Assembly (NCBI RefSeq): GCF_011039175.1
Contig: NZ_JAAKEN010000016.1
Location: 1 to 64,000 of the forward strand
DNA length: 64,000 bases
Direction: 5' to 3'
From: Slackia sp. ZJ119
GTDB taxonomy: Bacteria; Actinomycetota; Coriobacteriia; Coriobacteriales; Eggerthellaceae
The notes under the pieces are model-generated. The model ran no database searches and was not told the DNA's origin. It was given only the letters and a program-made list of their open reading frames with translations. Of the stretch, positions 6,844 through 15,898 are shown piece by piece. The stretch's first letter is position 1, and the number at the start of each line of letters is the position of its first letter. The position numbers were made by a program, and so were the translations under genes.

Positions 6844-8025
6844 ATGGCCGAATACTGCAGACCCATCGTCGATACGCTCGTGAGCCGCATGAACGAGCCG
6901 AGGCGCTTCATTCAAATGCTTGTCGGACCAAGGCAGACAGGCAAAAGCACGGCGCTTCGCCAAGCGCTCGCCCGCATCGGCATCCCCAGCCACGTCGCCC
7001 TTGCCAGCATCGATTCGTCAAGCCGCGATTGGCTTCGAGCGCAATGGCTGCAGGCACGCAACCTCGTCACCGACGAGGCGCCTTGCGCCGTGCTGGTCAT
7101 CGACGAGGTGCAACTTGTCAGCCAATGGTCGTCTGTCGTAAAGGAGCTTTGGGACGAAGACGCCTGGTGCGGATTGGACCTTCGCGTGGTCCTGAGCGGG
7201 TCTTCGTCGTTGCTGCTGCAAAAAGGCCTGTCAGAAGGCCTGACCGGGCGATTTGAAATCATCCGCAGCACGCACTGGGGCTTGGCCGAATGTCGGCAAG
7301 CATTTGGGTATTCGCTCGACGACTTCCTGTTCTTCGGAGGCTATCCGGGAGGTGCGCCGTTCAAAGGCGACAAGCAGCGCTGGCTCGACTATCTCAACGA
7401 TGCCGTTATCGAGCCGAGCATATCGAAAGACGTGATCGCCCTTGAAGAAGTGCGCAAACCGGCACTCATGCGCAAGCTTTTCTCGATCGGTGCGCCGTAT
7501 TCCGGACAAGAGCTGTCGTACCGCAAGATACTCGGGCAGCTGGACGACGCCGGCAACACCACGACCATTGCGCATTACCTCGATCTGCTTGACGGCGCGG
7601 GGCTTTTGTGCGGCGTGCAGAAGTACGATCCCAAGCTCATTCGACAAAAGGCCAGTTCACCGCGATTGCTGGTGTACGACACAGCCCTTATGACCGCAAC
7701 GTACGGGACGTATCGGGATTTTCTGCTGACCGACCCTGACCGCAGGGGGCACCTCGTCGAAAGCGCCGTCGGAGCATGCCTCCTCGCCCGCGCCAAGCAA
7801 GAGAGATTCGAGGTGCATTGGTGGCGAGAAGGCGCCAACGAAGTCGACTTCGTGCTGACCCAAGGAGACGCGGTGACGGCAATCGAAGTCAAGAGCGGCC
7901 GCGTCAAGTCGCTCAAAGGCATGGCGGCCTTCATCAATGAAGTGCCTCGTGCGAAAAGCCTGGTCGTCGGCTCGAACGCCTGCCCGCTGGAGCGATTTCT
8001 CGCAGGGGAGCTTGCTTTGTTTTAG
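6844..8025 (+). CDS. AAA_14/DUF4143-type ATPase (393 aa), third of three
   Basis: Walker A GPRQTGKS is at residues 28-35 and Walker B is CAVLVIDEVQ. The C-terminal DUF4143 domain ends with NEVDFVLTQ...AIEVKSGRVKSLKGM, the intact restriction-nuclease-like signature. The ATG at 6844 is preceded by AGAAAGG at 6831-6837; in-frame codons upstream run through the operator and foldback DNA and are not coding. The sequence is closer in layout to the second ATPase than to the first. Cellular role is unknown. Confidence 0.87.
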   Translation: MAEYCRPIVDTLVSRMNEPRRFIQMLVGPRQTGKSTALRQALARIGIPSHVALASIDSSSRDWLRAQWLQARNLVTDEAPCAVLVIDEVQLVSQWSSVVKELWDEDAWCGLDLRVVLSGSSSLLLQKGLSEGLTGRFEIIRSTHWGLAECRQAFGYSLDDFLFFGGYPGGAPFKGDKQRWLDYLNDAVIEPSISKDVIALEEVRKPALMRKLFSIGAPYSGQELSYRKILGQLDDAGNTTTIAHYLDLLDGAGLLCGVQKYDPKLIRQKASSPRLLVYDTALMTATYGTYRDFLLTDPDRRGHLVESAVGACLLARAKQERFEVHWWREGANEVDFVLTQGDAVTAIEVKSGRVKSLKGMAAFINEVPRAKSLVVGSNACPLERFLAGELALF

Positions 8026-8033
8026 CCGCAGGT

Positions 8034-8156
8034 GCAACCCCCATGCGGCTCCCCGCAGAGAGCTGTCAGTTCCTGGCGGCCCCACGGACCAGCGCAGCCC
8101 CGTCGGGGCGGGCGCCGTCCCTTGAGCCAGCGAGGCAACCCCCATGCGGCTCCCCG
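8034..8156. repeat. 22-bp perfect direct repeats 101 bp apart
   Basis: The 22 bases beginning GCAACCCCCATGCGGCTCCC occur at 8034-8055 and 8135-8156. Between them is GC-rich, partly self-complementary DNA (AGCCCCGTCGGGGC near 8095) that resembles family G arms. No gene is seen here. Confidence 0.7.
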
Positions 8157-8278
8157 ACGCTTTGTGGTTCGGAAACGGTTCTTGTGCGCGGGCGGGCGCA
8201 GCGCGGTTCTTTTGCTACGATGCCACAAAACACTGCGGGCGATTCGCACCCCGCGCAGCAAAGAGGAAGCGTGCCGCC

Positions 8279-9487
8279 ATGACCCTGCTCGACTACTTGG
8301 GAAGCGAATTTTCCAGCTTCGACGAGAAGCCCTTGAACCCCATCGATTCGGCCGTTTTCAGCGAGTTCGCCATGCTTTCGACCGACTGGATCGTGCCGCC
8401 CTTGCAAGAGCGGGCGTCGTTCGGACTGGTCGGCACCATCGTGCGCAACCTGCTTTCGTCGCGCACGCGACCGGTGGGCTTCAAAGACGTGCTGAACGCC
8501 CGACACTTCCCCACCATGTTCAACAGCCTGCATCCCGAGCGCGAGAAAGCCCTGCTTATTGCGCTGGCGGCCAGCCCGCGGTTTTCCAGCGTGCAGGTGG
8601 CGCACAGCCTGGACTTGTTCGACGTAAAGCGGCAGACGCAGTTTTTCGCCACGGCCCTCATCCAGGGCGCTTCGTTCGCCTACCTGGCGTTTCGCGGCAC
8701 CGACACGTCCATCACCGGATGGCGCGAAGACTGCAACATGGTCTACGAGTTCCCCGTGCCCGCGCAAGTCCAAGCGCTGCGATACCTGGAAACGCTCGCG
8801 CCACGGCTGCCGCGCACCATCTACCTGGGCGGACACTCGAAAGGCGGCAACCTGGCCGAATACGCGGCGCTCCACGCGTCGCCCGGCGTGCAAAGCCGCA
8901 TCGAATGCGTGTTCAACCACGACGCGCCGGGGTTTCAAACGGGAGACGTGGACCCGGCGCTGTGGGAGCCGCTTGCCGGACGCATCCACCGCACCGTTCC
9001 CACCGACTCGTTCATCGGCATGCTGCTCGACACGCCCGTGGCGGCGCATGTGGTGAAAAGCGACACGAGCGGGCTGGCCCAGCATTCCACCTACACGTGG
9101 CTGACCAGCGAAGACGACTTCGTGTACGCAAGCGGCCTCAGCTCGAGCGCACTTTTGAACGCCACGGTCATGAAGGTGTGGCTGGAATCGTTCGACCGGC
9201 CGCGGCGCAAGGCCATCGTCGACGCGCTGTTCGCGGCCATCGAGGCGGCGGGCGTCACCAACGCCACCGAGGTGTTCTTTGGCGGCATGAAGGCAGTGAC
9301 GCTGCTGACGAAGGCCGCCCGCGCCCTGCCCGCGAAAGAGCGAGACGTGCTGGTAAGCGCGTTGGCAGCGTACGCGGAAATCTACGCAGTGGCCGCCCCG
9401 CAGCACGTCAAGGGTCTTGTGCGGCCGAAAGCAAAGGCGTCCGCCCCGCAGCTACCAGAGCGGAAGGCGGGACGAACATTAGAATGA
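8279..9487 (+). CDS. Lipase-like alpha/beta hydrolase, DUF2974 (Mbeg1-like) family (402 aa)
   Basis: The nucleophile elbow GGHSKGG (GxSxG type) follows LPRTIYLGGHSKGGNLAEYAA, and the fold is preceded by AYLAFRGTDTSITGWREDCN, typical of DUF2974 hydrolases that resemble class 3 lipases. A catalytic Asp is probably in NHDAPGF and a His in the HSTYTW region. No signal peptide or membrane segment is seen, so it is probably cytoplasmic. The ATG at 8279 was chosen for the AGAGGAAG ribosome site at 8261-8269. Substrate is unknown. The last ~25 codons plus some 3' flank are duplicated at 10274-10362. Confidence 0.82.
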   Translation: MTLLDYLGSEFSSFDEKPLNPIDSAVFSEFAMLSTDWIVPPLQERASFGLVGTIVRNLLSSRTRPVGFKDVLNARHFPTMFNSLHPEREKALLIALAASPRFSSVQVAHSLDLFDVKRQTQFFATALIQGASFAYLAFRGTDTSITGWREDCNMVYEFPVPAQVQALRYLETLAPRLPRTIYLGGHSKGGNLAEYAALHASPGVQSRIECVFNHDAPGFQTGDVDPALWEPLAGRIHRTVPTDSFIGMLLDTPVAAHVVKSDTSGLAQHSTYTWLTSEDDFVYASGLSSSALLNATVMKVWLESFDRPRRKAIVDALFAAIEAAGVTNATEVFFGGMKAVTLLTKAARALPAKERDVLVSALAAYAEIYAVAAPQHVKGLVRPKAKASAPQLPERKAGRTLE

Positions 9488-9764
9488 TGACTAAATTAGT
9501 AAGCTATTTCGAGGGAAGCGCTGGCCACGGGCGCCTTGACCTGGGTCTGAGTCTGTAGGGCGGATGCCGGGCGCCGAAGGCCGAACGCGCATTGGCGTGC
9601 GTACTGGCAGTGCGCGAATGAGGCCCGAGGCCGCCGCCTGGCGCTCCTGCCGGGGTTTGCGCGGCCTTTGGCGGGACTCATGCACGTTTTCTGCGCTTTT
9701 ATGCAGTACTTCCCAGCGATTATGCGCGTTTCTCGGCGCAGGCGCCCCTTCCGCCGGCATCTTC
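9488..9764. other. Intergenic region downstream of the hydrolase gene
   Basis: It starts with GACTAAATTAGTA at about 9489-9501, a dyad relative of the 3'-end elements at 25973 and 34019. Otherwise it is GC-rich DNA without a supported gene, leading into family C element 1. Confidence 0.45.
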
Positions 9765-10007
9765 ATGTGAAGGAATTGTGTGTTTGAGATTTTCAGCCGA
9801 TATTTCGCGCTTTCTGCATCATTTGAGGTGCAGACAAGCCTGTTGCTCGGCGCAAGTACGGTATATATACCATAGTAAAGCCGCCACATCAGGCCAAAAT
9901 GCGCTTGAATGCCGCCGTATACGCCGTTTCGCAGCCCAAATTCCGCGAAATTGATGCGTGAAGGGGGCGATTTTACCCTTTCCGTCTCCAACACACAATT
10001 TCTCCAT
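9765..10007. repeat. Family C element 1 (243 bp, terminal inverted repeats)
   Basis: The left end ATGTGAAGGAATTGTGTG (9765 on) and right end CACACAATTTCTCCAT (ending 10007) are inverted copies over about 25 bp. Inner pairs ATTTCGCG / CGCGAAAT and GCATCA / TGATGC add to the fold. The middle holds GGTATATATACC. Three relatives are at 45308, 50841 and 63697. It encodes no convincing protein. Confidence 0.8.
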
Positions 10008-10043
10008 CTCAAGCCGCCCCGAATACAGCCCCGAGAGTTCCAC

Positions 10044-10267
10044 CTCGCCCCAAATCCAGCTCCGGGGAGCCCTATCGCGCCCCAAGGCCGGCCCTGGGAG
10101 TTCCGCCGCACATCAAAGGCCACCCCTAGGAGTCCTGCCGCGCCCCAAAGGCCACCCCTAGGAGCCCTGTCGCGCCCCAAAGCAGCCAGAAGCGAAGTCC
10201 CGCCGCGCCCCAAAGGCCGGCCCTGCGGGTTCCGCCGCACACCAAAGGCGTCCGCCCGCAGCATGCC
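10044..10267. repeat. 32-bp minisatellite, seven imperfect units
   Basis: Units starting with CGCGCCCCAAAGGCC or close variants begin at 10044, 10076, 10107, 10139, 10171, 10204 and 10236, that is at 31-33 bp steps. The array directly follows family C element 1. It is not in frame with any supported gene. Confidence 0.8.
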
Positions 10268-10273
10268 TGGGAA

Positions 10274-10362
10274 CTTGTGCGGCCGAAAGCGAAGGCGTCC
10301 GCCCCGCAGCTGCCGAAGCAGCTGCCAGAGCGGACGCCTGAACGACGACCCAGTTAGTCAGC
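10274..10362 (+). pseudogene. Duplicated 3' fragment of the hydrolase gene
   Basis: CTTGTGCGGCCGAAAGC and the following GGCGTCCGCCCCGCAGCT repeat the end of the hydrolase gene (9418 onward), including codons for LVRPKAKASAPQLP, and end with a similar GTTAGTC dyad remnant. No upstream coding part accompanies it, so it is a fragment. Confidence 0.6.
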
Positions 10363-10368
10363 GTTGCC

Positions 10369-13300
10369 TTAGCTCAGGAAATACTGCACGCCGCCTTCGA
10401 AGATGGGCTGGTAGCGGTCGCCGGGGACGTTTTTGTACAGGCCGGCGCCGCTGCGCTCGGAATGGCCCATCTTGCCGAACACGCGGCCGTCGGGGCTGGT
10501 GATGCCTTCGATGGCGAGCGCAGACCCGTTCGGATTCACGGACAAATCCATGGACGGCTGGCCTTCCGCGTCCACATACTGCGTCGCTACCTGGCCGTTT
10601 GCCACCAGTTCGTCCAACAGCGCAGGCGGCGCGACGAAGCGGCCCTCGCCATGGCTGATGGCCACGGTGTGCACCGACCCGACCGGGCACTGCGCAAGCC
10701 ACGGCGAAAGGCTCGACGCCACGCGCGTGCGCACGAGCCGGCTTTGATGGCGGCCGATGGCGTTGAACGTGAGCGTCGCGCAGTCGGCGTCCATCGGGCG
10801 AATGTCGCCGTAAGGCACAAGCCCCAGCTTCACGAGAGCCTGGAAGCCGTTGCAGATGCCGAGCATCAGCCCGTCGCGGTTCTGCAGCAGGTCGCGCACC
10901 GCCTCGGTCACTTCGGGCGCACGGAAGAACGCCGTGATGAACTTGGCGGACCCGTCGGGCTCGTCGCCCCCGGAGAAGCCGCCGGGGATCATGATGATCT
11001 GGGAATTTTTGATGCGGCGCACCAGTTCGGCCGTGCTTTCGGCCACTGCGGCCGGCGTCAGGTTGTTGATGACGAACGTGTCGGCCACCGCGCCCGCACG
11101 CTCGAACACCGCCGCCGTGTCGTATTCGCAGTTGTTGCCCGGGAACACCGGGATAATCACGCGGGGCTTCGCCTGCACGAGCGGGCCCGCATAGCGCACC
11201 GGCGTCGCATCGTCGCAGGTGATTTGCGACACGGCTTCGGTCTCGCCGGCCGTGCGATACGGGAAGACCGACTCGATGGCGCCTTCCCACGCGTCCTGAA
11301 GGCCCGCCAGGTCGACGACCTCGCCGCACGCCGCCAGTTCGTAGGCCTGCGTCGTCTGGCCGATCTTCGCGACGGAAACGCCCTCGGGCGCCGGGGGCAT
11401 CGCCGCGCCGGGAGCGACCTCGACGAAGAAGCAGCCGTATTTGAGCGCGAACAGGTCTTCGGCGGCAACGCCGTCCGAAAGCGCCAGGCCGATCCCGTTG
11501 CCGACGCACATCTTGAACAGCGCCTCGGCCGCAGCGCCGTAGCCCGGCGTAGAGACCGCCAGCGCCGCCCCGCTGCCGATGAGCGCCTCGACCACGTCCA
11601 TGGCGCCGCGCAGCGCGGCAGCCTTCGGCAAAAGCGACCCTTCGGCGTAGGCCGGAGACACGCGCACGACGTCGTGGCCGACCCCTTTGAACTCCGGCGA
11701 CGTGACGCGGCCGACCGGGCCGACCGCCGTGGCGAACGACACGAGCGTCGGCGGCACGTCCAAGTCCTCGAACGAGCCGGACATGGAGTCCTTGCCGCCG
11801 ATGGCGCCCACGCCCAGGTCGACCTGGGCCATGAGCGCACCGAGCACCGACGCGACCGGCTTGCCCCACCGCGCAGGATCGTCGCGCAGCTTTTCGAAGT
11901 ATTCCTGGAACGTGAGGTACGCGTCCGCGCGTGCAAAGCCCGCCGACACGAGACGCGCCACCGATTCCACGACGGCAAGATAGGAGCCCTCGTACTGGTT
12001 CGCTTCGCTGATGTAGGGGTTGAAGCCCCAGGCCAGGCCTGAGCAGGTGGTGGTTTCGCCGAACACCGGCAGTTTTGCGACCATGGCCATGGAAGGGGTC
12101 AGCTGTCGTGCGCCGCCGAACGGCATGAGCACCGTGGCCGCCCCGATGGTGGAGTCGAACCGCTCGGACAGGCCCTTGTTCGAGGCCACGTTGATGTCGG
12201 TCAGCAGCGCCTCAAGCGCGTCGGCCAGCGGCGTTTCGCCCGCCTCGTCGGCAGCGGCGGCGTCGGCAAGCACGGCGCCCTGCGCCTCCACGCGCACGGC
12301 CTGGTGCTTCGGCGCCCCGTTGCTCGACAAGAATTCGCGGCTCACGTCCACGATCGCGTTTCCGCGCCACTCCATCACCACCCGCGCGTCGTCGGTCACC
12401 ACCGCGATGGGCGTCGCTTCCAGGTTCTCTTCGACCGCCAGCGCCAAGAACGCGTCCACGTCTTCGGGCGCCAAAGCCACGGCCATGCGCTCCTGGCTCT
12501 CGGAAATGGCCAGCTCGGTGCCGTCCAAGCCCTCGTACTTCTTCGGCACGGCGTCCAAATTCACGCGCAAGCCGTCGGCCAGCTCGCCCACGGCCACCGA
12601 CACCCCGCCGGCGCCGAAGTCGTTGCAGCGCTTGATCATGCGGCAGGCGTCCTTGCGGCGGAACAGGCGCTGGATCTTGCGCTCGACCGGCGCGTTGCCC
12701 TTCTGCACCTCGGCCCCGCAGCTTTCAAGCGATTCCACCGAATGCGCCTTCGACGACCCCGTGGCGCCGCCGATGCCGTCGCGGCCGGTGCGGCCGCCCA
12801 GCAGCACCACCACATCTCCCGGCGCAGGCGTCTCGCGGCGCACGTGGTCGGCCGGAGTGGCGCCCACCACCGCGCCGATTTCCATGCGCTTGGCGGCATA
12901 GCCGGGGTGGTACAGCTCGTTGACCTGGCCCGTTGCCAAGCCGATCTGGTTGCCGTAGGACGAATAGCCCGCCGCTGCCGTCGTCACCAGCTTGCGCTGC
13001 GGCAGCTTGCCGGGGATGGTGTCGGCCACCGGCGCCGTCGGGTCGGCCGCGCCGGTCACGCGCATGGCCTGGTACACGTAGCTGCGGCCCGACAAGGGGT
13101 CGCGGATGGCCCCGCCCACGCACGTGGCCGCGCCGCCGAACGGCTCGATCTCGGTCGGGTGGTTGTGCGTCTCGTTCTTGAACAGGTACAGCCAGTCCTC
13201 TTCCTGGCCGTTCACGTCCACCTTCACCTTCACCGTGCAGGCGTTTATCTCTTCCGATTCGTCGAGCCCGGTCAGGACGCCTTGGGCACGCAGCCACTTC

Positions 13301-14118
13301 GCGCCGATGGTCCCCATGTCCATCAGGCACACGGGCTTCTCGTCGCGCCCCAGTTCGTGGCGCATTTCCAGGTAGCGCTCAAACGCTCGCTGCACGGCGT
13401 CGTCTTCAATGACGACCTCGTCGAGCACGGTGCCGAACGTCGTGTGGCGGCAGTGGTCCGACCAGTACGTGTCGATCATCTTGATCTCGGTGATGGTGGG
13501 GTTGCGCTCTTCGCTGCGGAAGTACTCTTGGCAAAAGCGGATGTCGGCCAGATCCATCGCCAGGCCGCGCTCTTTGATGAACGCCGCCAGGCCGTCGTCG
13601 TCAAGCGTCAAAAAGCCGGACAGCACCTCGACGTCGGCCGGCTCTTCGAAGGGGATTTCCAGCGTGTCGACCGCATCGAGCGACGCCTCGCGGGCCTCGA
13701 TGGGGTTGATGACGTAGGACTTGATGGCCGCCACGTCGTCGTCGGTCAGGTCGCCTTCCACATAATACAGTTGCGCCGACCGCACCGTCGGACGCTCGCC
13801 CTGGCTGATGAGCTGGATGCATTCGCTGGCCGAATCGGCACGCTGGTCGAACTGGCCGGGAAGGTATTCCACGGCGAACACGACGGCCCCACGGCTGTCG
13901 GGCATCGCAAGCGTCGCCGTGTCCGACTGCGGCTCGCTGAAGACCGTCGGCACGCACGCCTCGAACAGCTCGTTGGATATGCCCTCGACGTCGTAGCGGT
14001 TGACCAGGCGCAACCCCGTCACGCCCTCAACGCCCAAGATGTCGCGCAGCTCGCGGGCGAGGGAGACCGCCTCGCCGTCGAACCCGGGTTTCTTCTCCAC
14101 GTACACGCGCAAGACCAT
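10369..14118 (-). CDS. purL: Phosphoribosylformylglycinamidine synthase, single-chain clostridial type (1249 aa)
   Basis: It converts FGAR plus glutamine and ATP to FGAM in purine synthesis. The N-terminal part (MVLRVYVEKKPGFDGEA...) matches the clostridial-type large PurL. The synthase domains follow (NETHNHPTEIEPFGGAATCVGG, GGRTGRDGIGGATGSS). A C-terminal class I glutamine amidotransferase begins at VIIPVFPGNNCEYD and carries the Cys nucleophile in LGICNGFQAL. The length fits the single-chain form that needs no separate PurQ or PurS. The ATG at 14118 follows AAAGGGG; a TTG 18 bases upstream is less likely. It is the last gene of the minus-strand block containing purC. Confidence 0.96.
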   Translation of the reverse strand: MVLRVYVEKKPGFDGEAVSLARELRDILGVEGVTGLRLVNRYDVEGISNELFEACVPTVFSEPQSDTATLAMPDSRGAVVFAVEYLPGQFDQRADSASECIQLISQGERPTVRSAQLYYVEGDLTDDDVAAIKSYVINPIEAREASLDAVDTLEIPFEEPADVEVLSGFLTLDDDGLAAFIKERGLAMDLADIRFCQEYFRSEERNPTITEIKMIDTYWSDHCRHTTFGTVLDEVVIEDDAVQRAFERYLEMRHELGRDEKPVCLMDMGTIGAKWLRAQGVLTGLDESEEINACTVKVKVDVNGQEEDWLYLFKNETHNHPTEIEPFGGAATCVGGAIRDPLSGRSYVYQAMRVTGAADPTAPVADTIPGKLPQRKLVTTAAAGYSSYGNQIGLATGQVNELYHPGYAAKRMEIGAVVGATPADHVRRETPAPGDVVVLLGGRTGRDGIGGATGSSKAHSVESLESCGAEVQKGNAPVERKIQRLFRRKDACRMIKRCNDFGAGGVSVAVGELADGLRVNLDAVPKKYEGLDGTELAISESQERMAVALAPEDVDAFLALAVEENLEATPIAVVTDDARVVMEWRGNAIVDVSREFLSSNGAPKHQAVRVEAQGAVLADAAAADEAGETPLADALEALLTDINVASNKGLSERFDSTIGAATVLMPFGGARQLTPSMAMVAKLPVFGETTTCSGLAWGFNPYISEANQYEGSYLAVVESVARLVSAGFARADAYLTFQEYFEKLRDDPARWGKPVASVLGALMAQVDLGVGAIGGKDSMSGSFEDLDVPPTLVSFATAVGPVGRVTSPEFKGVGHDVVRVSPAYAEGSLLPKAAALRGAMDVVEALIGSGAALAVSTPGYGAAAEALFKMCVGNGIGLALSDGVAAEDLFALKYGCFFVEVAPGAAMPPAPEGVSVAKIGQTTQAYELAACGEVVDLAGLQDAWEGAIESVFPYRTAGETEAVSQITCDDATPVRYAGPLVQAKPRVIIPVFPGNNCEYDTAAVFERAGAVADTFVINNLTPAAVAESTAELVRRIKNSQIIMIPGGFSGGDEPDGSAKFITAFFRAPEVTEAVRDLLQNRDGLMLGICNGFQALVKLGLVPYGDIRPMDADCATLTFNAIGRHQSRLVRTRVASSLSPWLAQCPVGSVHTVAISHGEGRFVAPPALLDELVANGQVATQYVDAEGQPSMDLSVNPNGSALAIEGITSPDGRVFGKMGHSERSGAGLYKNVPGDRYQPIFEGGVQYFLS

Positions 14119-14221
14119 CGTTTCGGCCCCTTTCAATCAGACCTGCACTGCCCTTCGGCCTGACTCGCGCAGACGCGGGACGCCCGCACGCCCGCGCAAG
14201 CCCGGCCGCCTCGTCTTTCAG

Positions 14222-14911
14222 CTACGACGCGTCCTTCGCGCCGTCGTCTTTGGCCTTCTCAGCCTTCGCGGCCGCTTTTTCCGCGTTCATCTTCTCGCGG
14301 TTGGCCAGGCGAAAACCGCTGCCGAAAAAGCCGCGCTTGGCCTTTTTCGCCTCGGCCTTCTCGGCCTCTTCGGCCTTGGCGGCCTCAAGCTTCTCTTCGG
14401 CTTCCTTCTTCTGCGCACGCGTTTCGGCCTTCAAGCGCTTCTGCTCGGCGCGGGCGGCCTTGGTGTTCGCGGCTTCCATCTCTTCTTGGTATTTGCGGCG
14501 GATGCGGCGGATCGTGCGGAAGTCGACGAAAAACGCCGCGAATATGAACACATACGCCAGCACCAGGATGGCGAGCGCAAGCCCTTGGGGAATGGCAGAA
14601 CGCCCGAAGAACGACACGACCGTGCAGACGATGGCCGCGATGAGCAAGACCCACCAAATGCGGCGCCACTTCTTGTATTCGGGCGTGGGCGGATTGTAAT
14701 ACTTCGCGTCAAGGCTGCGCTGGCGCTGGCGCTCTTCTTTTTCCTTCGCCTTGCGCTCGGCCTTCTTCTGTTCCTTCGTCTTTTCGGACGGCTGCACGTG
14801 CACTGACGACGCGGCCTTCGTCTTGGGTTTTGCCGCCGCGGCGCTCTTGCGCGTCTGGCCTTTGGGGCCGTCAGTGGTGTAGCGGTCGTTCATGGGATTT
14901 CGTTGGCTCAT
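14222..14911 (-). CDS. Lysine/glutamate-rich protein with two membrane segments (229 aa)
   Basis: I do not recognise a family. The N-terminal ~75 residues are basic and low-complexity. Two hydrophobic segments follow (WWVLLIAAIVCTVVSFFG and LALAILVLAYVFIFAAFF). A long charged Ala/Lys/Glu-rich region, likely coiled coil, makes up the C-terminal 110 residues, so both ends are probably cytoplasmic. The ATG at 14911 has AGGGAG nine bases upstream. It lies between purC and purL on the same strand with gaps of about 100 bp on each side. Similar small membrane proteins occur in actinobacterial genomes without assigned function. Confidence 0.75.
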   Translation of the reverse strand: MSQRNPMNDRYTTDGPKGQTRKSAAAAKPKTKAASSVHVQPSEKTKEQKKAERKAKEKEERQRQRSLDAKYYNPPTPEYKKWRRIWWVLLIAAIVCTVVSFFGRSAIPQGLALAILVLAYVFIFAAFFVDFRTIRRIRRKYQEEMEAANTKAARAEQKRLKAETRAQKKEAEEKLEAAKAEEAEKAEAKKAKRGFFGSGFRLANREKMNAEKAAAKAEKAKDDGAKDAS

Positions 14912-15025
14912 GGATCAATGCTCCCTGTTCAAGTCCCGGCTTTTGCAGTAGGCAAGCATGATACCACGCAAGCCGACCACCCGATGCGATCTTCGGACAT
15001 CGAGCGCACCCCTTGTCGCCGTCCT

Positions 15026-15898
15026 CTATTTCTCGAACGGCTTTCCCGTGATCTTCTCGTAGGCCTGGATGTACTTTTCGCTCGTCTTGTCGATGACGTC
15101 CTGCGGCAGGCGCGGCGGCGTGCCGGTGCGGTCCCAGTTGGCGGTGAGCCAGTCGCGGACGAACTGCTTGTCGAAGCTCGGCTGGTCCTGGCCTTCGACG
15201 TATTCGCTGCCGGGCCAGAAGCGCGACGAGTCGGGCGTGAGCACCTCGTCGGCCAGAATGACCGTGCCGTCCACGACGCCGAACTCGAACTTCGTGTCGG
15301 CGATGATGATGCCTTGGCGCTCGGCATGGTCGCGGGCTCGCTTGTACACGGCCAGCGAAAGGTCGCGCAGCGTGGCGGCCGCATCGTCTCCGATGATCTC
15401 GGCGCAGCGCTCAAACGAGATGTTCTCGTCGTGGTCGCCGATCTCGGCCTTCGTGGACGGCGTGAAGATGGGCTCGGGCAGCTTCGACGAGTTCACGAGG
15501 CCTTCGGGCAGCTTAATGCCACAGACGGTGCCTTCGCGCTGGTACTCCTTCAGGCCGCTGCCGGCCAAGTATCCGCGCACGATGCATTCGGTCGGAAACA
15601 TCTCGGCCTTTTTCACGAGCATGAAGCGGCCGCGCAGATAGTCGGCGTAGGGCTGGAACTGCTCGGGCAGGTCTTCGACCTCGGTCGAGATGAGGTGGTT
15701 TTCCACCACGCCGTCAAGCAGCTCGAACCAGAATTTCGACAGCTGGGTGAGCACCTGGCCCTTGTAGGGAATCTCGTCTTCCAAAACGTAGTCGAAGGCC
15801 GAAATGCGGTCGGTCGCCACCAAAAGCAGCGAATCGCCCAGGTCGTAGACGTCGCGGACCTTGCCCTGCGCGTCCGGCTTGATGTCAATGACGGTCAT
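15026..15898 (-). CDS. purC: SAICAR synthase (290 aa)
   Basis: It joins CAIR and aspartate with ATP in purine synthesis. The recognisable segments are GKVRDVYDLGDSLLLVATDRISAFD at the N-terminus, VVENHLISTEVEDLP, ECIVRGYLAGSG and IIIADTKFEFG, all standard for PurC. Length fits the family. The ATG at 15898 lies 14 bases inside the 3' end of the sensor-kinase gene, so the two are probably co-transcribed. Ribosome site AGAAAGAGAG precedes the start. Confidence 0.96.
   Translation of the reverse strand: MTVIDIKPDAQGKVRDVYDLGDSLLLVATDRISAFDYVLEDEIPYKGQVLTQLSKFWFELLDGVVENHLISTEVEDLPEQFQPYADYLRGRFMLVKKAEMFPTECIVRGYLAGSGLKEYQREGTVCGIKLPEGLVNSSKLPEPIFTPSTKAEIGDHDENISFERCAEIIGDDAAATLRDLSLAVYKRARDHAERQGIIIADTKFEFGVVDGTVILADEVLTPDSSRFWPGSEYVEGQDQPSFDKQFVRDWLTANWDRTGTPPRLPQDVIDKTSEKYIQAYEKITGKPFEK

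Noticed and set aside
8032-9558. Plus-strand frame of 508 codons overlapping the hydrolase gene
   Set aside because: It is out of frame with the GHSKGG-containing hydrolase and has shadow composition.
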